A model generated the notes under the pieces. That model searched no databases and had not been told where the DNA came from. It saw nothing but the letters and a program-made list of their open reading frames with translations. A program made the translations under genes and the position numbers. Positions 8,259 to 16,955 of a DNA stretch of 64,000 nt are shown piece by piece; the first letter of the stretch is position 1, and each line of letters starts with the position of its first letter. This DNA comes from Gillisella vitis (GTDB lineage: Bacteria > Pseudomonadota > Alphaproteobacteria > Rhizobiales > Rhizobiaceae). The DNA lies in NCBI RefSeq assembly GCF_021559775.1, contig NZ_CP056050.1:124001-188000 (forward strand). Direction: 5' to 3'.

Positions 8259-9290
8259 ATGTTAATGCCAGTGCATGGTAATTCTGAAAAGATGACGCGA
8301 CAGGATCAAGCCGACAGAACAGCCCAATTTGATATGTTCGATGACGCGGCGGTGGTCCAAGAGACGGCGGCCTACTCCACCTCGCGTGCCAGACGCGTCA
8401 AGCGTCAACCCCTGGAAGAAGCGGAGATGGTGGCGCATCTTGCAGCCTCTGGCCGCTACCGCATCCTGCACAAGCTCGAACCACGTCGGGTCGCAGTCAG
8501 CGTTGGCCCAGAATGCCCCCTGAAGGGCGTCATCGTCGACACCGAAACCACCGGTCTCAACCACCGCAGAGACGAGATCATCGAAATTGGCGTTATTGCC
8601 TTCACCTTCGATGAACAGGGGGCTATCGGTGATGTCACTGGAGTGTATGGCGGACTGCAGCAGCCTGAATCCGCCATCCCAGAAGAGATCACCAAGATCA
8701 CCGGCATTACTGACGAGATGGTTGCCGGTCAGCTTATCGATATACCGATGCTGCGGTCCCTAATCGAACCTGCTGATTTGATTATCGCCCACAATGCCAG
8801 TTTCGACTGTCCGTTCTGTGAAGCATTCTCGCCGGTGTTTTCCGGTAAGGCATGGGCCTGCTCAAACGCCGAAATCGACTGGTCAGAGCGAGGCTACGAG
8901 GGCACCAAGCTTCGTTACCTGATCAACCAGGCCGGCTTTTTCCACAATGGCCATCGTGCGGTCGATGACTGTTTTGCGCTGCTGGAGGTTCTCGACCGGA
9001 AGGGTGATGCGGATAGTTCCACCCCCTTCGCGGACCTCTACAAAGCGAGCCAGCGCTCGCGTGTCCGTATCTTTGCAGAGAACAGCCCTTATGATCTGAA
9101 AGATCACCTGAGGGCGCGGGGCTACCGTTGGTCGGATGGAAGCGAGGGCGGGCCGAAATCTTGGTGGGTTGAAGTGGATGAGACGGATCTCGAAGACGAG
9201 CTCCATTATCTCCGCCGGGAGATTTACCGATATCCCGAAGCAGACCCGCTGACGAAAGTCATGACGGCGTTTGACCGATTTCGAGCCTAA
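8259..9290 (+). CDS. DnaQ-like 3'-5' exonuclease (DEDDh)
   Basis: A 343-residue protein with an exonuclease domain at about residues 88-250. ExoI is VDTETTGLN, ExoII is the HNASFDCPF region and ExoIII is HRAVDD; these supply the four acidic metal ligands and the catalytic His of the DEDDh family. A C-terminal extension of about 90 residues is rich in Trp and acidic residues. Such proteins remove nucleotides from 3' ends and are related to the DNA polymerase III proofreading subunit, but this longer form is a stand-alone paralogue often found on rhizobial plasmids. The ATG at 8292 (MTRQDQ) is an equally possible start; neither has a strong ribosome site. Confidence 0.85.
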   Translation: MLMPVHGNSEKMTRQDQADRTAQFDMFDDAAVVQETAAYSTSRARRVKRQPLEEAEMVAHLAASGRYRILHKLEPRRVAVSVGPECPLKGVIVDTETTGLNHRRDEIIEIGVIAFTFDEQGAIGDVTGVYGGLQQPESAIPEEITKITGITDEMVAGQLIDIPMLRSLIEPADLIIAHNASFDCPFCEAFSPVFSGKAWACSNAEIDWSERGYEGTKLRYLINQAGFFHNGHRAVDDCFALLEVLDRKGDADSSTPFADLYKASQRSRVRIFAENSPYDLKDHLRARGYRWSDGSEGGPKSWWVEVDETDLEDELHYLRREIYRYPEADPLTKVMTAFDRFRA

Positions 9291-9380
9291 TGCTCTTGTC
9301 CTGAACTTGCCTAAGAAGGGGTCAAATGCTTCCAGCGCATAGCTGTACTGCGGTTGCCTGCCGTACTCACATCGAAGAAA

Positions 9381-9446
9381 TCACGTAAGAATACCTCCAA
9401 CGAAGCGATGCACCTCCTCCCGCAGGGCTTCGGAATTTAGAGCAAA
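9381..9446 (-). pseudogene. Possible C-terminal tail of a chemoreceptor
   Basis: On the minus strand a short open stretch reads ALNSEALREEVHRFVGGILT and stop. This resembles the last helix of rhizobial methyl-accepting proteins. It lies next to the IS630 remnant and may be the stub of a gene cut by that element. It is too short to be sure. Confidence 0.25.
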
Positions 9447-9452
9447 TCCTGT

Positions 9453-9560
9453 TCAGTCCGGGTCATATCCGGCGGCTCTAAAATAGTTTGCGCATTCCGC
9501 TGGTGTGAAGCGGTGGACCAAGGCGCCCACCGCATCCCACAGTGCGTCAATTGTTCGTTC
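9453..9560 (-). pseudogene. IS630-family transposase, 3' remnant
   Basis: The minus strand encodes RTIDALWDAVGALV and then ECANYFRAAGYDPD before a stop at 9453-9455. This is the characteristic end of IS630/Tc1-mariner-like transposases. Only about 36 residues remain and the upstream catalytic part is missing, so it is a relic. The remaining bases of 9291-9697 hold no gene I can support; a 74-residue frame at 9505-9729 crosses this relic. Confidence 0.75.
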
Positions 9561-9697
9561 ACCCCGCGGCGGGCTTCATATCTACCTGATCGACGTCCGA
9601 GGAGGTGAGATCGAGAGAGAATTGATGGCAGAAGACCAAGGGTTGAGTTCGAGTCTCTTCAACAGCTGGAAAAGGTTCCTCGCGAAAAATCAAAAGC

Positions 9698-10462
9698 TTA
9701 TTGCACCTCATTTACGTATCGATGGTTAGCCGTAGTGGCCCGATGTGCCGAAATCAGAACTGGAACGGCCATCTGGTCATAGGCGACCTCATCGATGGTG
9801 AGCACCGCGGCAGGTTGCCCCAGGTCTAGCCACCGGACATCGTCCTCCGTCGCCAAATCGGCCCCGATTTGCTCGCGGATGGCCGAGATGCGGATCCCAT
9901 GTTTTTCAAGAAGATGTAGGTAGAAGAGCGGGGGAATGTCCTCAGCCTTTTCTGGGAAGTCGGGAATTCTGTCGCTAGCGAGCGTAAGCGTTTCATGCAT
10001 AATCGGGCGCTCGTCCACGTATCTGACCCGATGAAAGCTCACAGTCGGAGCTCGTTCTTCAATCTGAAGCTTGCGTGCCTCGCCGGCTACGGCGTGACCT
10101 CTTTTCAACCGAGTTACTTTGGTAACTGACTTGCTCAGGGACCCGTCTAGCCCGTGCAGTCGAAAGTACTGAAAAAAGAGCCTGAGGCTATGCTGCGGTT
10201 TACGGCCGGTGACTATTGTCCCTGTCTTGCGCCTGCGGCTTAGAATGCCGTCATTCGTTAAATCCATCAATGCTCGGCGAATGGTCCCGACCGCGACCCC
10301 GTATGTTTGGGAAAGTGCAACCTCACTCGGCAGAACTGCGCCCGCTTTCAGGTCCCCGATCATGATCGCTTCTGTGATCTGCCGCTTAACCACTTCATAA
10401 AGCGGGATAGCGAGCTCGCTGAGGTTAACTGATGTTGATGAATTTATAGGCGATCCAGCCAA
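9698..10462 (-). CDS. GntR-family regulator with UTRA ligand domain
   Basis: A regulator of the HutC/FadR-like GntR class. The winged helix lies at about residues 17-85 (IPLYEVVKRQITEAI, GAVLPSEVALSQTYGVAVGT, RRALMDLTNDGIL) and the UTRA effector-binding domain fills the C-terminal two thirds. I favour the TTG at 10462 because AGAAGAGG stands 7 bases before it. Upstream in-frame codons extend to 10588 but would overlap the divergent promoter and add a low-complexity leader. It is divergent from the peptidase/Dpp operon, so it probably represses that operon until the imported substrate or a breakdown product binds UTRA. Confidence 0.85.
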   Translation of the reverse strand: MAGSPINSSTSVNLSELAIPLYEVVKRQITEAIMIGDLKAGAVLPSEVALSQTYGVAVGTIRRALMDLTNDGILSRRRKTGTIVTGRKPQHSLRLFFQYFRLHGLDGSLSKSVTKVTRLKRGHAVAGEARKLQIEERAPTVSFHRVRYVDERPIMHETLTLASDRIPDFPEKAEDIPPLFYLHLLEKHGIRISAIREQIGADLATEDDVRWLDLGQPAAVLTIDEVAYDQMAVPVLISAHRATTANHRYVNEVQ

Positions 10463-10513
10463 TGAATTGCCTCTTCTTTGGAGTTGACGAGAACCAGTCG
10501 GATGAGCAGTATT

Positions 10514-10523
10514 ACTATATAGT
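10514..10523. promoter_or_regulatory. Candidate operator in the divergent promoter
   Basis: ACTATATAGT is a perfect 10-bp palindrome in an AT-rich stretch between the GntR gene and the first peptidase gene. Short AT-rich palindromes are typical sites for UTRA-type GntR proteins, so it is the best candidate operator. Its role is inferred from position and symmetry. Confidence 0.4.
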
Positions 10524-10576
10524 TTATATGAAAGCACAAGCTGAGGAGGCGGTTTGCTTTGAGCCGAGGAGACATC

Positions 10577-11899
10577 GTGAGCTCGCACCGAACCACCTCA
10601 CAAGAAGGCGCTTTCAACACTGCCATGACAGCGATTGAGCGCTATGTCGAGACCGCCGTTGCTGATCTCGCCCGTATGATCGAAGTCGATACGTCATTCC
10701 CGCCAGGCGAAGGTTACCATGCCTTCGCAGACCTGATGCAGGACTTGCTAGCGCCGATGGGCTTTGACTGCACCCGCGTGATCGTGCCGGAAGAGCTCTG
10801 GAAGGTCGAGGGAGGCCCTGCTTCAGGTGCGCGCACCGATCTTATCTCCTCGCGCGAGACCGGGAAGCCGGTTCTCGGCCTTTATTACCACGTCGATACG
10901 GTTCCGGCAGCCCCCGGCTGGCAGCGTGATCCGCTGAAGCTCACCGTCGAAGGTGATACGCTCTACGGTCTCGGCGCCGCCGACATGAAGGGCACAATCG
11001 CCGCGACGCTTCTGGCGCTTCGGGCAGCGAAAGAGGCGGGCGTCGAACTCGCTTACGATCCGATGCTGCTGCTGTGCACTGACGAGGAGGGCGGGCTTTA
11101 TCCAGGCATCCGCTACCTGGCCGAACAGGGCATGCTAAAGGGCCATATCCTCAATTTCAACGGCTCGGCCGCGCCGCGTGTCTGGGCCGGATGTTTCGGC
11201 ATCTTCAACCTGCAACTGACGATCCGTGGCCATGCCGTGCATGCCGGCGAGGGCAACCGCACCGGCGCAGGCATCAATGCGATCGAGGGCGCGCTGCCGG
11301 TCATGAACGCACTGATGGGCCTAAAGCCGGTCGTTGCTGCCCGAGCCTCGGCGCTCGCCCCGCCGCCCCATGCGACGGGCCCGCTGCGCCCGCAGCTGAC
11401 GATCGCAGCCGTCGAAGGTGGCACAGCCGGCGGCCAGGTGCCGGCCGAGGTAAAAATCCTCGTCAGCCGCCGTTATGCGCCGGAAGAAAGTTATGAAGAG
11501 GCCCGCGCCGAGATCGAGGCCGTCATCAACAAGGCTGTTACCGAAACGCCGGGCCTTGGGCTTGGCATTGATCTCGTCGGTCATCTGATCCCGACTGCCG
11601 ATCCGGACGGGCCACACTGGCCGCGCTGGCAGAAGGCGCTGTCGGTCGGTTTCGGTTACAAGCCGGAAGACTTTCACAAATGGGGTGCGGCAAGCTGTTC
11701 GGACTTTGGCTACGTCCAGAAGGCCGGTTTTACGCAGGAAGTGCTGCTGAGCGGTCTCGGCCGGCCGGAAAGCTGCATTCACAGCCCGGAAGAACATACG
11801 ACGAAACAGGACATCGTCGCGCTCGCCAAGAGCATTCTTGCCTATCTCGCGGCGGATTTCGCCGCCGATCTCATTCCCGAAACCGCATCCATAATCTGA
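10577..11899 (+). CDS. M20-family metallopeptidase/deacylase (ArgE/DapE-like)
   Basis: A 440-residue cytosolic zinc hydrolase. Canonical M20 ligands and catalytic residues are visible: the His and Asp of YYHVDTVP (near residue 105), GAADMKGT with the bridging Asp, LLCTDEEGG with the catalytic Glu pair, and the dimerisation-domain His in RGHAVHAGEG. It should cleave an amide bond such as an N-acyl amino acid or dipeptide-like conjugate. GTG 10577 is chosen because GAGGAG precedes it by 6 bases; TTG 10559 is possible. It is the first gene of the operon and lies 12 bp before the binding-protein gene, so it likely acts on what the transporter brings in. Confidence 0.85.
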   Translation: MSSHRTTSQEGAFNTAMTAIERYVETAVADLARMIEVDTSFPPGEGYHAFADLMQDLLAPMGFDCTRVIVPEELWKVEGGPASGARTDLISSRETGKPVLGLYYHVDTVPAAPGWQRDPLKLTVEGDTLYGLGAADMKGTIAATLLALRAAKEAGVELAYDPMLLLCTDEEGGLYPGIRYLAEQGMLKGHILNFNGSAAPRVWAGCFGIFNLQLTIRGHAVHAGEGNRTGAGINAIEGALPVMNALMGLKPVVAARASALAPPPHATGPLRPQLTIAAVEGGTAGGQVPAEVKILVSRRYAPEESYEEARAEIEAVINKAVTETPGLGLGIDLVGHLIPTADPDGPHWPRWQKALSVGFGYKPEDFHKWGAASCSDFGYVQKAGFTQEVLLSGLGRPESCIHSPEEHTTKQDIVALAKSILAYLAADFAADLIPETASII

Positions 11900-11911
11900 A
11901 GGGGACTACGC

Positions 11912-13462
11912 ATGCTTGAAATGAAACGACGCTTTTTCCTGGCCGGCACCGCTGCAATCCTCGCAGCACCCGCCATGACGCCCGCTTTCGCCGCGGCTCC
12001 GACCAAGGGTGGCACCCTGCGTGTCTCGATCGACCAGGCCGTCAGCGTCATCCATCCGCTGCTGACCCGCGTTAACCCGGAATACCTGGTCAGCGAACTG
12101 CTCTACAGCAACCTGACCCGTCTCAAGGTCGACATGTCGGTCGAGCCGGATCTGGCCGAAAGCTGGAGCGCCAATGCCGAACTGACCGAATGGACCTTCA
12201 AGCTTCGTTCGGGCGTAAAATTCCATGACGGTTCGGCCTTCTCCGCCGATGACGTCGTCGCCACCATCAAGGCGATCCTCGATCCGGCCAATGCTTCGCC
12301 GGGCCGCAACAATATCGGCCCGATCGCATCGGTTACGGCCGTCGAGCCGCAGACTGTCAGCTTCAATCTGTCCGGCCCTTATGCCGACCTTCCGGTCGCA
12401 CTGGCCTATACCAACGCCCGCATCATTCCGGCCGCAATCGCCACCGGCGAATTCAAGAGCCTGGCCACCAAGGCCGTTGGCACCGGTCCCTTCAAGCTCA
12501 CCTCCTACGAGCCTGACCGCCTGATCGTCGTTGAGCGCAACCCGGCCTATTACGATCCGGCACGTCCCTATCTCGATCGTATCGAAATCCGCGTCTTCCC
12601 GGATCTGTCTGCCGAAGGTTCGGCCCTCATCTCCGGCGATACCGACATCATGTCCACCGTCCAGCCGACCGAATTCCTGCGTCTGAAGGACAGTGCCGGC
12701 GTCGATACGCTGCGCGTTCCGTCGGGCCAGTTCTGCAACATCAACTTTGGTTGCGACACCGCACCGTTCAACGATCCGCGCGTCCGCCGCGCCATCGCGC
12801 TCACGGTCGATCGTCAGGCCATGGTCGAATTCGTCACCGAAGGTTTTGGCACGCCGGGCAACGACACCCCGCTCAACCCGTCCTACCAGTTCTTCAAGCC
12901 GGTCGCGACGCGTGCTCAGAACATCGCGGAAGCCAAGAAGCTGCTTGCCGAAGCCGGTCATCCGAACGGTTTCGAGACGACCCTGATCGCGTCTGACCGT
13001 CCGTCGGTGCGTGGCCACCTGGCCGTCGCGATCCGCGAAATGGCCAAGGAAGTCGGTATCACCATTAACGTGCAGACGATGCCGCATGCGACCTATCTCG
13101 ATCAGGTCTGGAAGAAGGGCTCGTTCTACGTCGGCTTCTACAACATGCAGCCGACCCCGGACGGCATCTTCAAGCTGCTCTACACCTCCGACGCCTCGTG
13201 GAACGAGACGCGCTGGAACAACAAGGCTTTCGACGCCCTCGTCGCCGAAGCCCGCGGCACGACCGACAAGGAAAAGCGCACAGACCTCTACACCAAGGCG
13301 CAGGCCCTGATGAACCAGGAAGTCCCGTCGATCATCCCGGCCTTCTTCGACGTGCTCGCCGCCAAGCGCAGCTGGGTCCAGGGTTACGAAGTGCATCCGC
13401 GCGCTTCCGTCTTCCGCCTCGACTACGTCTCCTTGACCGACAAGGCACCGAAGCGCGGCTGA
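11912..13462 (+). CDS. Periplasmic solute-binding protein of a Dpp/Opp-type ABC importer
   Basis: A 516-residue family 5 (SBP_bac_5) binding protein. It has a twin-arginine-like/Sec signal peptide (KRRFFLAGTAAILAAPAM, cleavage near AFAAAP) and the family core: LAESWSAN, TFKLRSGVKFHDGSAFSADD, and VRRAIALTVDR near residue 290. It captures the substrate in the periplasm and gives it to the two permeases encoded next. The ATG follows GAAGGGG. Family members bind di- and oligopeptides, opines, nickel or glycosides, so the ligand is open; the surrounding peptidases favour a peptide-like compound. Confidence 0.93.
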   Translation: MLEMKRRFFLAGTAAILAAPAMTPAFAAAPTKGGTLRVSIDQAVSVIHPLLTRVNPEYLVSELLYSNLTRLKVDMSVEPDLAESWSANAELTEWTFKLRSGVKFHDGSAFSADDVVATIKAILDPANASPGRNNIGPIASVTAVEPQTVSFNLSGPYADLPVALAYTNARIIPAAIATGEFKSLATKAVGTGPFKLTSYEPDRLIVVERNPAYYDPARPYLDRIEIRVFPDLSAEGSALISGDTDIMSTVQPTEFLRLKDSAGVDTLRVPSGQFCNINFGCDTAPFNDPRVRRAIALTVDRQAMVEFVTEGFGTPGNDTPLNPSYQFFKPVATRAQNIAEAKKLLAEAGHPNGFETTLIASDRPSVRGHLAVAIREMAKEVGITINVQTMPHATYLDQVWKKGSFYVGFYNMQPTPDGIFKLLYTSDASWNETRWNNKAFDALVAEARGTTDKEKRTDLYTKAQALMNQEVPSIIPAFFDVLAAKRSWVQGYEVHPRASVFRLDYVSLTDKAPKRG

Positions 13463-13472
13463 TACCAAACCA

Positions 13473-13498
13473 CCGGACGCGGCAACTGCCGCGTCCGG
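13473..13498 (+). promoter_or_regulatory. GC-rich intercistronic hairpin
   Basis: CCGGACGCGGC and GCCGCGTCCGG form a perfect 11-bp stem with an AACT loop between the binding-protein and permease genes, without a run of T. Hairpins at this place in ABC operons often stabilise the upstream mRNA or act as weak terminators. This gives more binding protein than permease, as the stoichiometry needs. Confidence 0.7.
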
Positions 13499-13523
13499 CC
13501 CTCTCTTGAACCAAGGAACACTC

Positions 13524-14471
13524 GTGTCCCCGAATTACCTGCTCAAACGATTGCTGATGATCTTCTACACGCTGTTTGTCGTGTCGCTGATCGTGTTTGC
13601 GATCACGCAAGTCCTGCCGGCCGATGCCGCCGTGATGATGCTCGGCGAACATGCAACGCCCGAAGCGCTCGATGCGCTGCGCCAGACGATGGGTCTCAAT
13701 TCGCCCGTCTGGGTGCAATACGGGCACTGGCTCTGGGCTTTGCTGCATGGTGATTTCGGCACCTCGTTGCGCACCGGTCAGCCGATCGGGCCTGCCATGT
13801 TCAGCGCGCTCGGGCGTTCCCTGCTTCTCGCCTTCCTTTCGATCGGACTGATGCTGATCCTGGCGATCCCGCTCGGCATTATCGCCGCCGTCCGGCGGGG
13901 CAAGATCGCGGATATCGTCGTCAGCCTCGTTTCCTATCTCGGCGTCGCCCTGCCGGAATTCGTCACTGCCACGGTTGCCGTCCTGGTTCTGGCCGACTGG
14001 CTGAAATGGCTGCCGCCGACCGGTTATGTGCCGCTGACCGAGGACTTTTTCGGGGCGATCGCCCATCTCGTCCTGCCGGTCTGCGTCATCTCGGTAATCC
14101 TCATCGCCCACGTCTCGCGCATGGTGCGCTCTGAGTTGGTGGACGTTCTGCATACCGATTACATCCGCGCCGCCCGGTTGAAGGGCATGTCGCGCGGCAC
14201 GGTCCTGCGCCGGCATGCGCTGCGCAACGCGCTTCTGCCGACGATCACCATCGTCGCGCTGGATGTCGGTTATCTTCTGGGCGGTGTCATCGTCGTCGAG
14301 GAAATCTTCGCCATTCCGGGCATCGGCCGCGAGTTGATTGTCGCCATCCAGGCCCGCGACCTGCCGGCCATCCAGGCGGGCGTGCTGATCATGGCCGCCA
14401 CCTATTCCATCGTCAATTTCATCGCCGACATGCTCTACGCGGTGCTCGACAAGAGAATCCAGTATGATTGA
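13524..14471 (+). CDS. Dpp-type ABC permease, first subunit (DppB family)
   Basis: A 315-residue inner-membrane protein with six predicted helices: the N-terminal helix LMIFYTLFVVSLIVFAI, the DppB hallmark of a large first periplasmic loop, and the EAA motif in DYIRAARLKGMSRGTVLRRH before the last helices. GTG 13524 follows AAGGAA at 6 bases and is better than the in-frame TTG at 13506. It pairs with the next gene product to form the channel. The downstream gene starts inside its 3' end, an 8-bp overlap that points to coupled translation. Confidence 0.92.
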   Translation: MSPNYLLKRLLMIFYTLFVVSLIVFAITQVLPADAAVMMLGEHATPEALDALRQTMGLNSPVWVQYGHWLWALLHGDFGTSLRTGQPIGPAMFSALGRSLLLAFLSIGLMLILAIPLGIIAAVRRGKIADIVVSLVSYLGVALPEFVTATVAVLVLADWLKWLPPTGYVPLTEDFFGAIAHLVLPVCVISVILIAHVSRMVRSELVDVLHTDYIRAARLKGMSRGTVLRRHALRNALLPTITIVALDVGYLLGGVIVVEEIFAIPGIGRELIVAIQARDLPAIQAGVLIMAATYSIVNFIADMLYAVLDKRIQYD

Positions 14472-15288
14472 GTTCTTGAAACGTCTCCTGCGCACGCCGC
14501 AGGGCGCCATCGGCCTCTTCGTGGTCCTGCTGGTTCTGCTGATCGTCGTCTTCGGGCCGATGGTTGCCCCCAACGATCCCGACAAGATGGCGCCACTCGC
14601 CCGCTACAAGGCGCCGAGCCTCACTTTTCTGCTTGGCACCGACCAATATGGCCGCGACATCTTCAGCCGCCTGCTGATCGGTGCCCGCGCCACCGTCGTC
14701 ATGGCGGTGCTGGCGACGATCGTCGGAACCCTGGTCGGCGCCTTCATCGGCACGACCTCGGCTTTTCTCGGTGGCCGCGCAGACGAATTCATCATGCGCA
14801 CCATCGATGCGGTCATGTCGATCCCGAGCCTGCTGTTCGCGCTGCTCGTCGTCAACCTGCTTGGCTCCAGCACGATCAACGCGCTCGTGGCCGTGGCGAT
14901 CGCCTTTGCGCCCGGCATGGCCCGCATCACCCGAAGCGTGGCGCTTTCGGTGCGCAAGCAGGATTACGTCAACGCGGCGATGGCCCGTGGCGAAAGCTCG
15001 GCTTTCATCATCCGCCGCGAAATGCTGCCGAATGTCGTAGCCCCAATCATCGTCGAGATGACCATCCGCATTTCCTTCGCGATCATTCTGTTTGCCACGC
15101 TTTCCTTCCTTGGCCTCGGCGCCCAGCCGCCGGCTGCGGAATGGGGCCTGATGGTCTCGGAAGCCCGCCGCTACATGCACCTTTCGGCCGGCATCCTGAT
15201 CTGGCCGAGCGTTGCGATCGCGATTGCCTCGATCGGTTTCAACCTGCTCGGTGACGGGCTGCGCGATGCGCTCAACCCACGCACATGA
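14464..15288 (+). CDS. Dpp-type ABC permease, second subunit (DppC family)
   Basis: A 274-residue inner-membrane permease. It has the N-terminal helix of the OppC_N type (GLFVVLLVLLIVVFGPMVAP), the DQYGRDIFSRLLIGAR motif and the EAA loop near DYVNAAMARGES before the final helices. It forms the heteromeric pore with the preceding subunit. It overlaps that gene by 8 bp and is followed by the ATPase 10 bp after its stop, so stoichiometric expression is expected. Confidence 0.92.
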   Translation: MIEFLKRLLRTPQGAIGLFVVLLVLLIVVFGPMVAPNDPDKMAPLARYKAPSLTFLLGTDQYGRDIFSRLLIGARATVVMAVLATIVGTLVGAFIGTTSAFLGGRADEFIMRTIDAVMSIPSLLFALLVVNLLGSSTINALVAVAIAFAPGMARITRSVALSVRKQDYVNAAMARGESSAFIIRREMLPNVVAPIIVEMTIRISFAIILFATLSFLGLGAQPPAAEWGLMVSEARRYMHLSAGILIWPSVAIAIASIGFNLLGDGLRDALNPRT

Positions 15289-15298
15289 GGCAGGCACG

Positions 15299-16933
15299 AT
15301 GACCAGTACTCCAGATATGCCCGTCCTCGACGTCAGGAACTACAGCCTCGATTACGAGACGGCGAACGGCACGTTTCATGCGCTGAAAGGGCTCAACCTT
15401 TCGATCTTGCGCGGCGAAATCCTTGGCCTCGTCGGCGAATCCGGTTCCGGCAAGACATCGCTCGCGTGGTCGATCATGCGTTACCTATCGAAGAACGCCC
15501 GTGAGGTTAGCGGCGAGATCATGCTTGGCGCCAAAAACCTGCTGACCATGTCGGATGCCGAGGTCGAGATGATGCGCGGCCAGCGGATCAGCATGGTGTT
15601 TCAGGATCCGAGCACGTCGCTCAACCCGACGCTGTCGCTCGGGACCCAGCTTTCCGAAGTTCTGGTTCGCCACCGTGGCCTCACACGCAGACAGGCTTGG
15701 GCGGAAGGCGAGGCAATGCTTGCCCGCGTCGGCCTCAAAACGCCGGCCGACATGATGCGTCGTATGCCGCACGAGGCTTCGGGTGGTGAAAAGCAACGCG
15801 TCGTCATCGCCTCGGCCTTCGCCTGCAATCCCGAATGCATCATCTTCGATGAGCCGACGACGGCGCTCGATGTCATTACCTCGCGCCAGATTCTTGACCT
15901 TTTCGTCGAATTGCAGGCCGAGACGGGTGTTGCCTCGCTTTATATCTCGCACGATCTGGCGCTCGTCTCGCGCACCGCAAGCCGGGTGGCCGTCATCCGT
16001 CGCGGCGAGATCGTCGAGCAGGGACCGGTGCGGGAGATTTTCGCCAATCCGCGTGAAGAATACACCCGCGAGCTTTGCGCCGCAGTTCCGAACCCGTCGC
16101 GGCGGCTGGTCGCGGACAGTGTTGCAAAAACCGATGGCAAGCCGCTGGTCTGGGTGGAAAATGTCAGCGTTCATTATGGCCGCAAGCCGTTGCTGGCCTC
16201 GCTCACCGGCAAGGCGTTTACGCGGGTCAAGGGCAACAATGCGGTGACGCTCGGCGTCAGCGAGGGCGAGATCCTTGGTATCGTCGGCGAATCCGGCTCG
16301 GGCAAGTCGACGCTTGCCAAGGCGATGACCGGGCTCAACCCGTTCGAGGGCAAGATCTGGTTCGACGGCCGGCCGATCACCGGCCTTGCCGACATGGACA
16401 CATCTTACCGGAAGGATGTGCAGATCATCTTCCAGCATCCGGATGCCTCGCTCAATCCGCGCCACAAGATCGGCGAGATCCTGTCGCGGCCGTTGAAACT
16501 CTACGGTTCCGGCGGCAATATCGCCGAACAAGTCGGCGACATGCTGGAAAAGGTGCGTCTGCCGCGCACCCATGCGGATCGTTACCCGCACCAGCTTTCC
16601 GGCGGCGAGAAGCAGCGTGTGGCGATTGCCCGCGCCTTCGCCTCCAAGCCACGGCTGGTCATCTGCGACGAAATCACCTCGGCGCTCGATGTCTCCGTCC
16701 AGGCCTCGATCGTCGAGTTGCTGCTCGATCTGCAGAAGGCCGGCAACACGGCCTGCCTGTTCATCACCCACGATCTCAACCTCATCCGCCAGATCGCCCA
16801 CCGGATCGCCGTCATGTATCGCGGCGATCTGATCGAGATCGCCCCGGCCACCGAGATCGAGAGCCCGGGACGGGCCGAATATACCCGCCGCCTTATTGCA
16901 GCCGTCCCCCTTCCGGCCGGCACGCAAGTTTGA
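15299..16933 (+). CDS. Dpp-type ABC transporter ATPase with two fused nucleotide-binding domains
   Basis: A 544-residue protein carrying both ATPase halves (DppD plus DppF type, as in GsiA). Domain 1, about residues 10-265, has Walker A GESGSGKTS, Q-loop MVFQDPSTSLNP, signature EASGGEKQRV and Walker B CIIFDEPTTALD. Domain 2, about 280-540, has GESGSGKST, IIFQHPDASLNP, LSGGEKQRV and LVICDEITSALD. The signature of domain 1 begins with E-A instead of L-S, a mild deviation. Each half ends with the oligopeptide-type C-terminal extension. ATG 15299 is used because the frame upstream is antisense/out-of-frame permease sequence. It powers the importer encoded by the three genes before it. Confidence 0.93.
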   Translation: MTSTPDMPVLDVRNYSLDYETANGTFHALKGLNLSILRGEILGLVGESGSGKTSLAWSIMRYLSKNAREVSGEIMLGAKNLLTMSDAEVEMMRGQRISMVFQDPSTSLNPTLSLGTQLSEVLVRHRGLTRRQAWAEGEAMLARVGLKTPADMMRRMPHEASGGEKQRVVIASAFACNPECIIFDEPTTALDVITSRQILDLFVELQAETGVASLYISHDLALVSRTASRVAVIRRGEIVEQGPVREIFANPREEYTRELCAAVPNPSRRLVADSVAKTDGKPLVWVENVSVHYGRKPLLASLTGKAFTRVKGNNAVTLGVSEGEILGIVGESGSGKSTLAKAMTGLNPFEGKIWFDGRPITGLADMDTSYRKDVQIIFQHPDASLNPRHKIGEILSRPLKLYGSGGNIAEQVGDMLEKVRLPRTHADRYPHQLSGGEKQRVAIARAFASKPRLVICDEITSALDVSVQASIVELLLDLQKAGNTACLFITHDLNLIRQIAHRIAVMYRGDLIEIAPATEIESPGRAEYTRRLIAAVPLPAGTQV

Positions 16934-16955
16934 TTTTGAGCATAGGAGCATGACA

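Noticed and set aside
9505..9729. 74-codon plus-strand frame between the exonuclease and GntR genes
   Set aside because: Crosses the IS630 relic and the GntR 3' end, has no ribosome site and no family resemblance.
11906..13468. 520-codon minus-strand frame opposite the solute-binding protein
   Set aside because: Antisense shadow of a GC-rich gene; Arg/Asp/Gly-rich, no domain, while the plus strand is a clear SBP_bac_5 protein.
13332..14585. 417-codon minus-strand frame opposite the first Dpp permease gene
   Set aside because: Low-complexity Asp/His/Gln/Arg composition typical of antisense to membrane protein genes.
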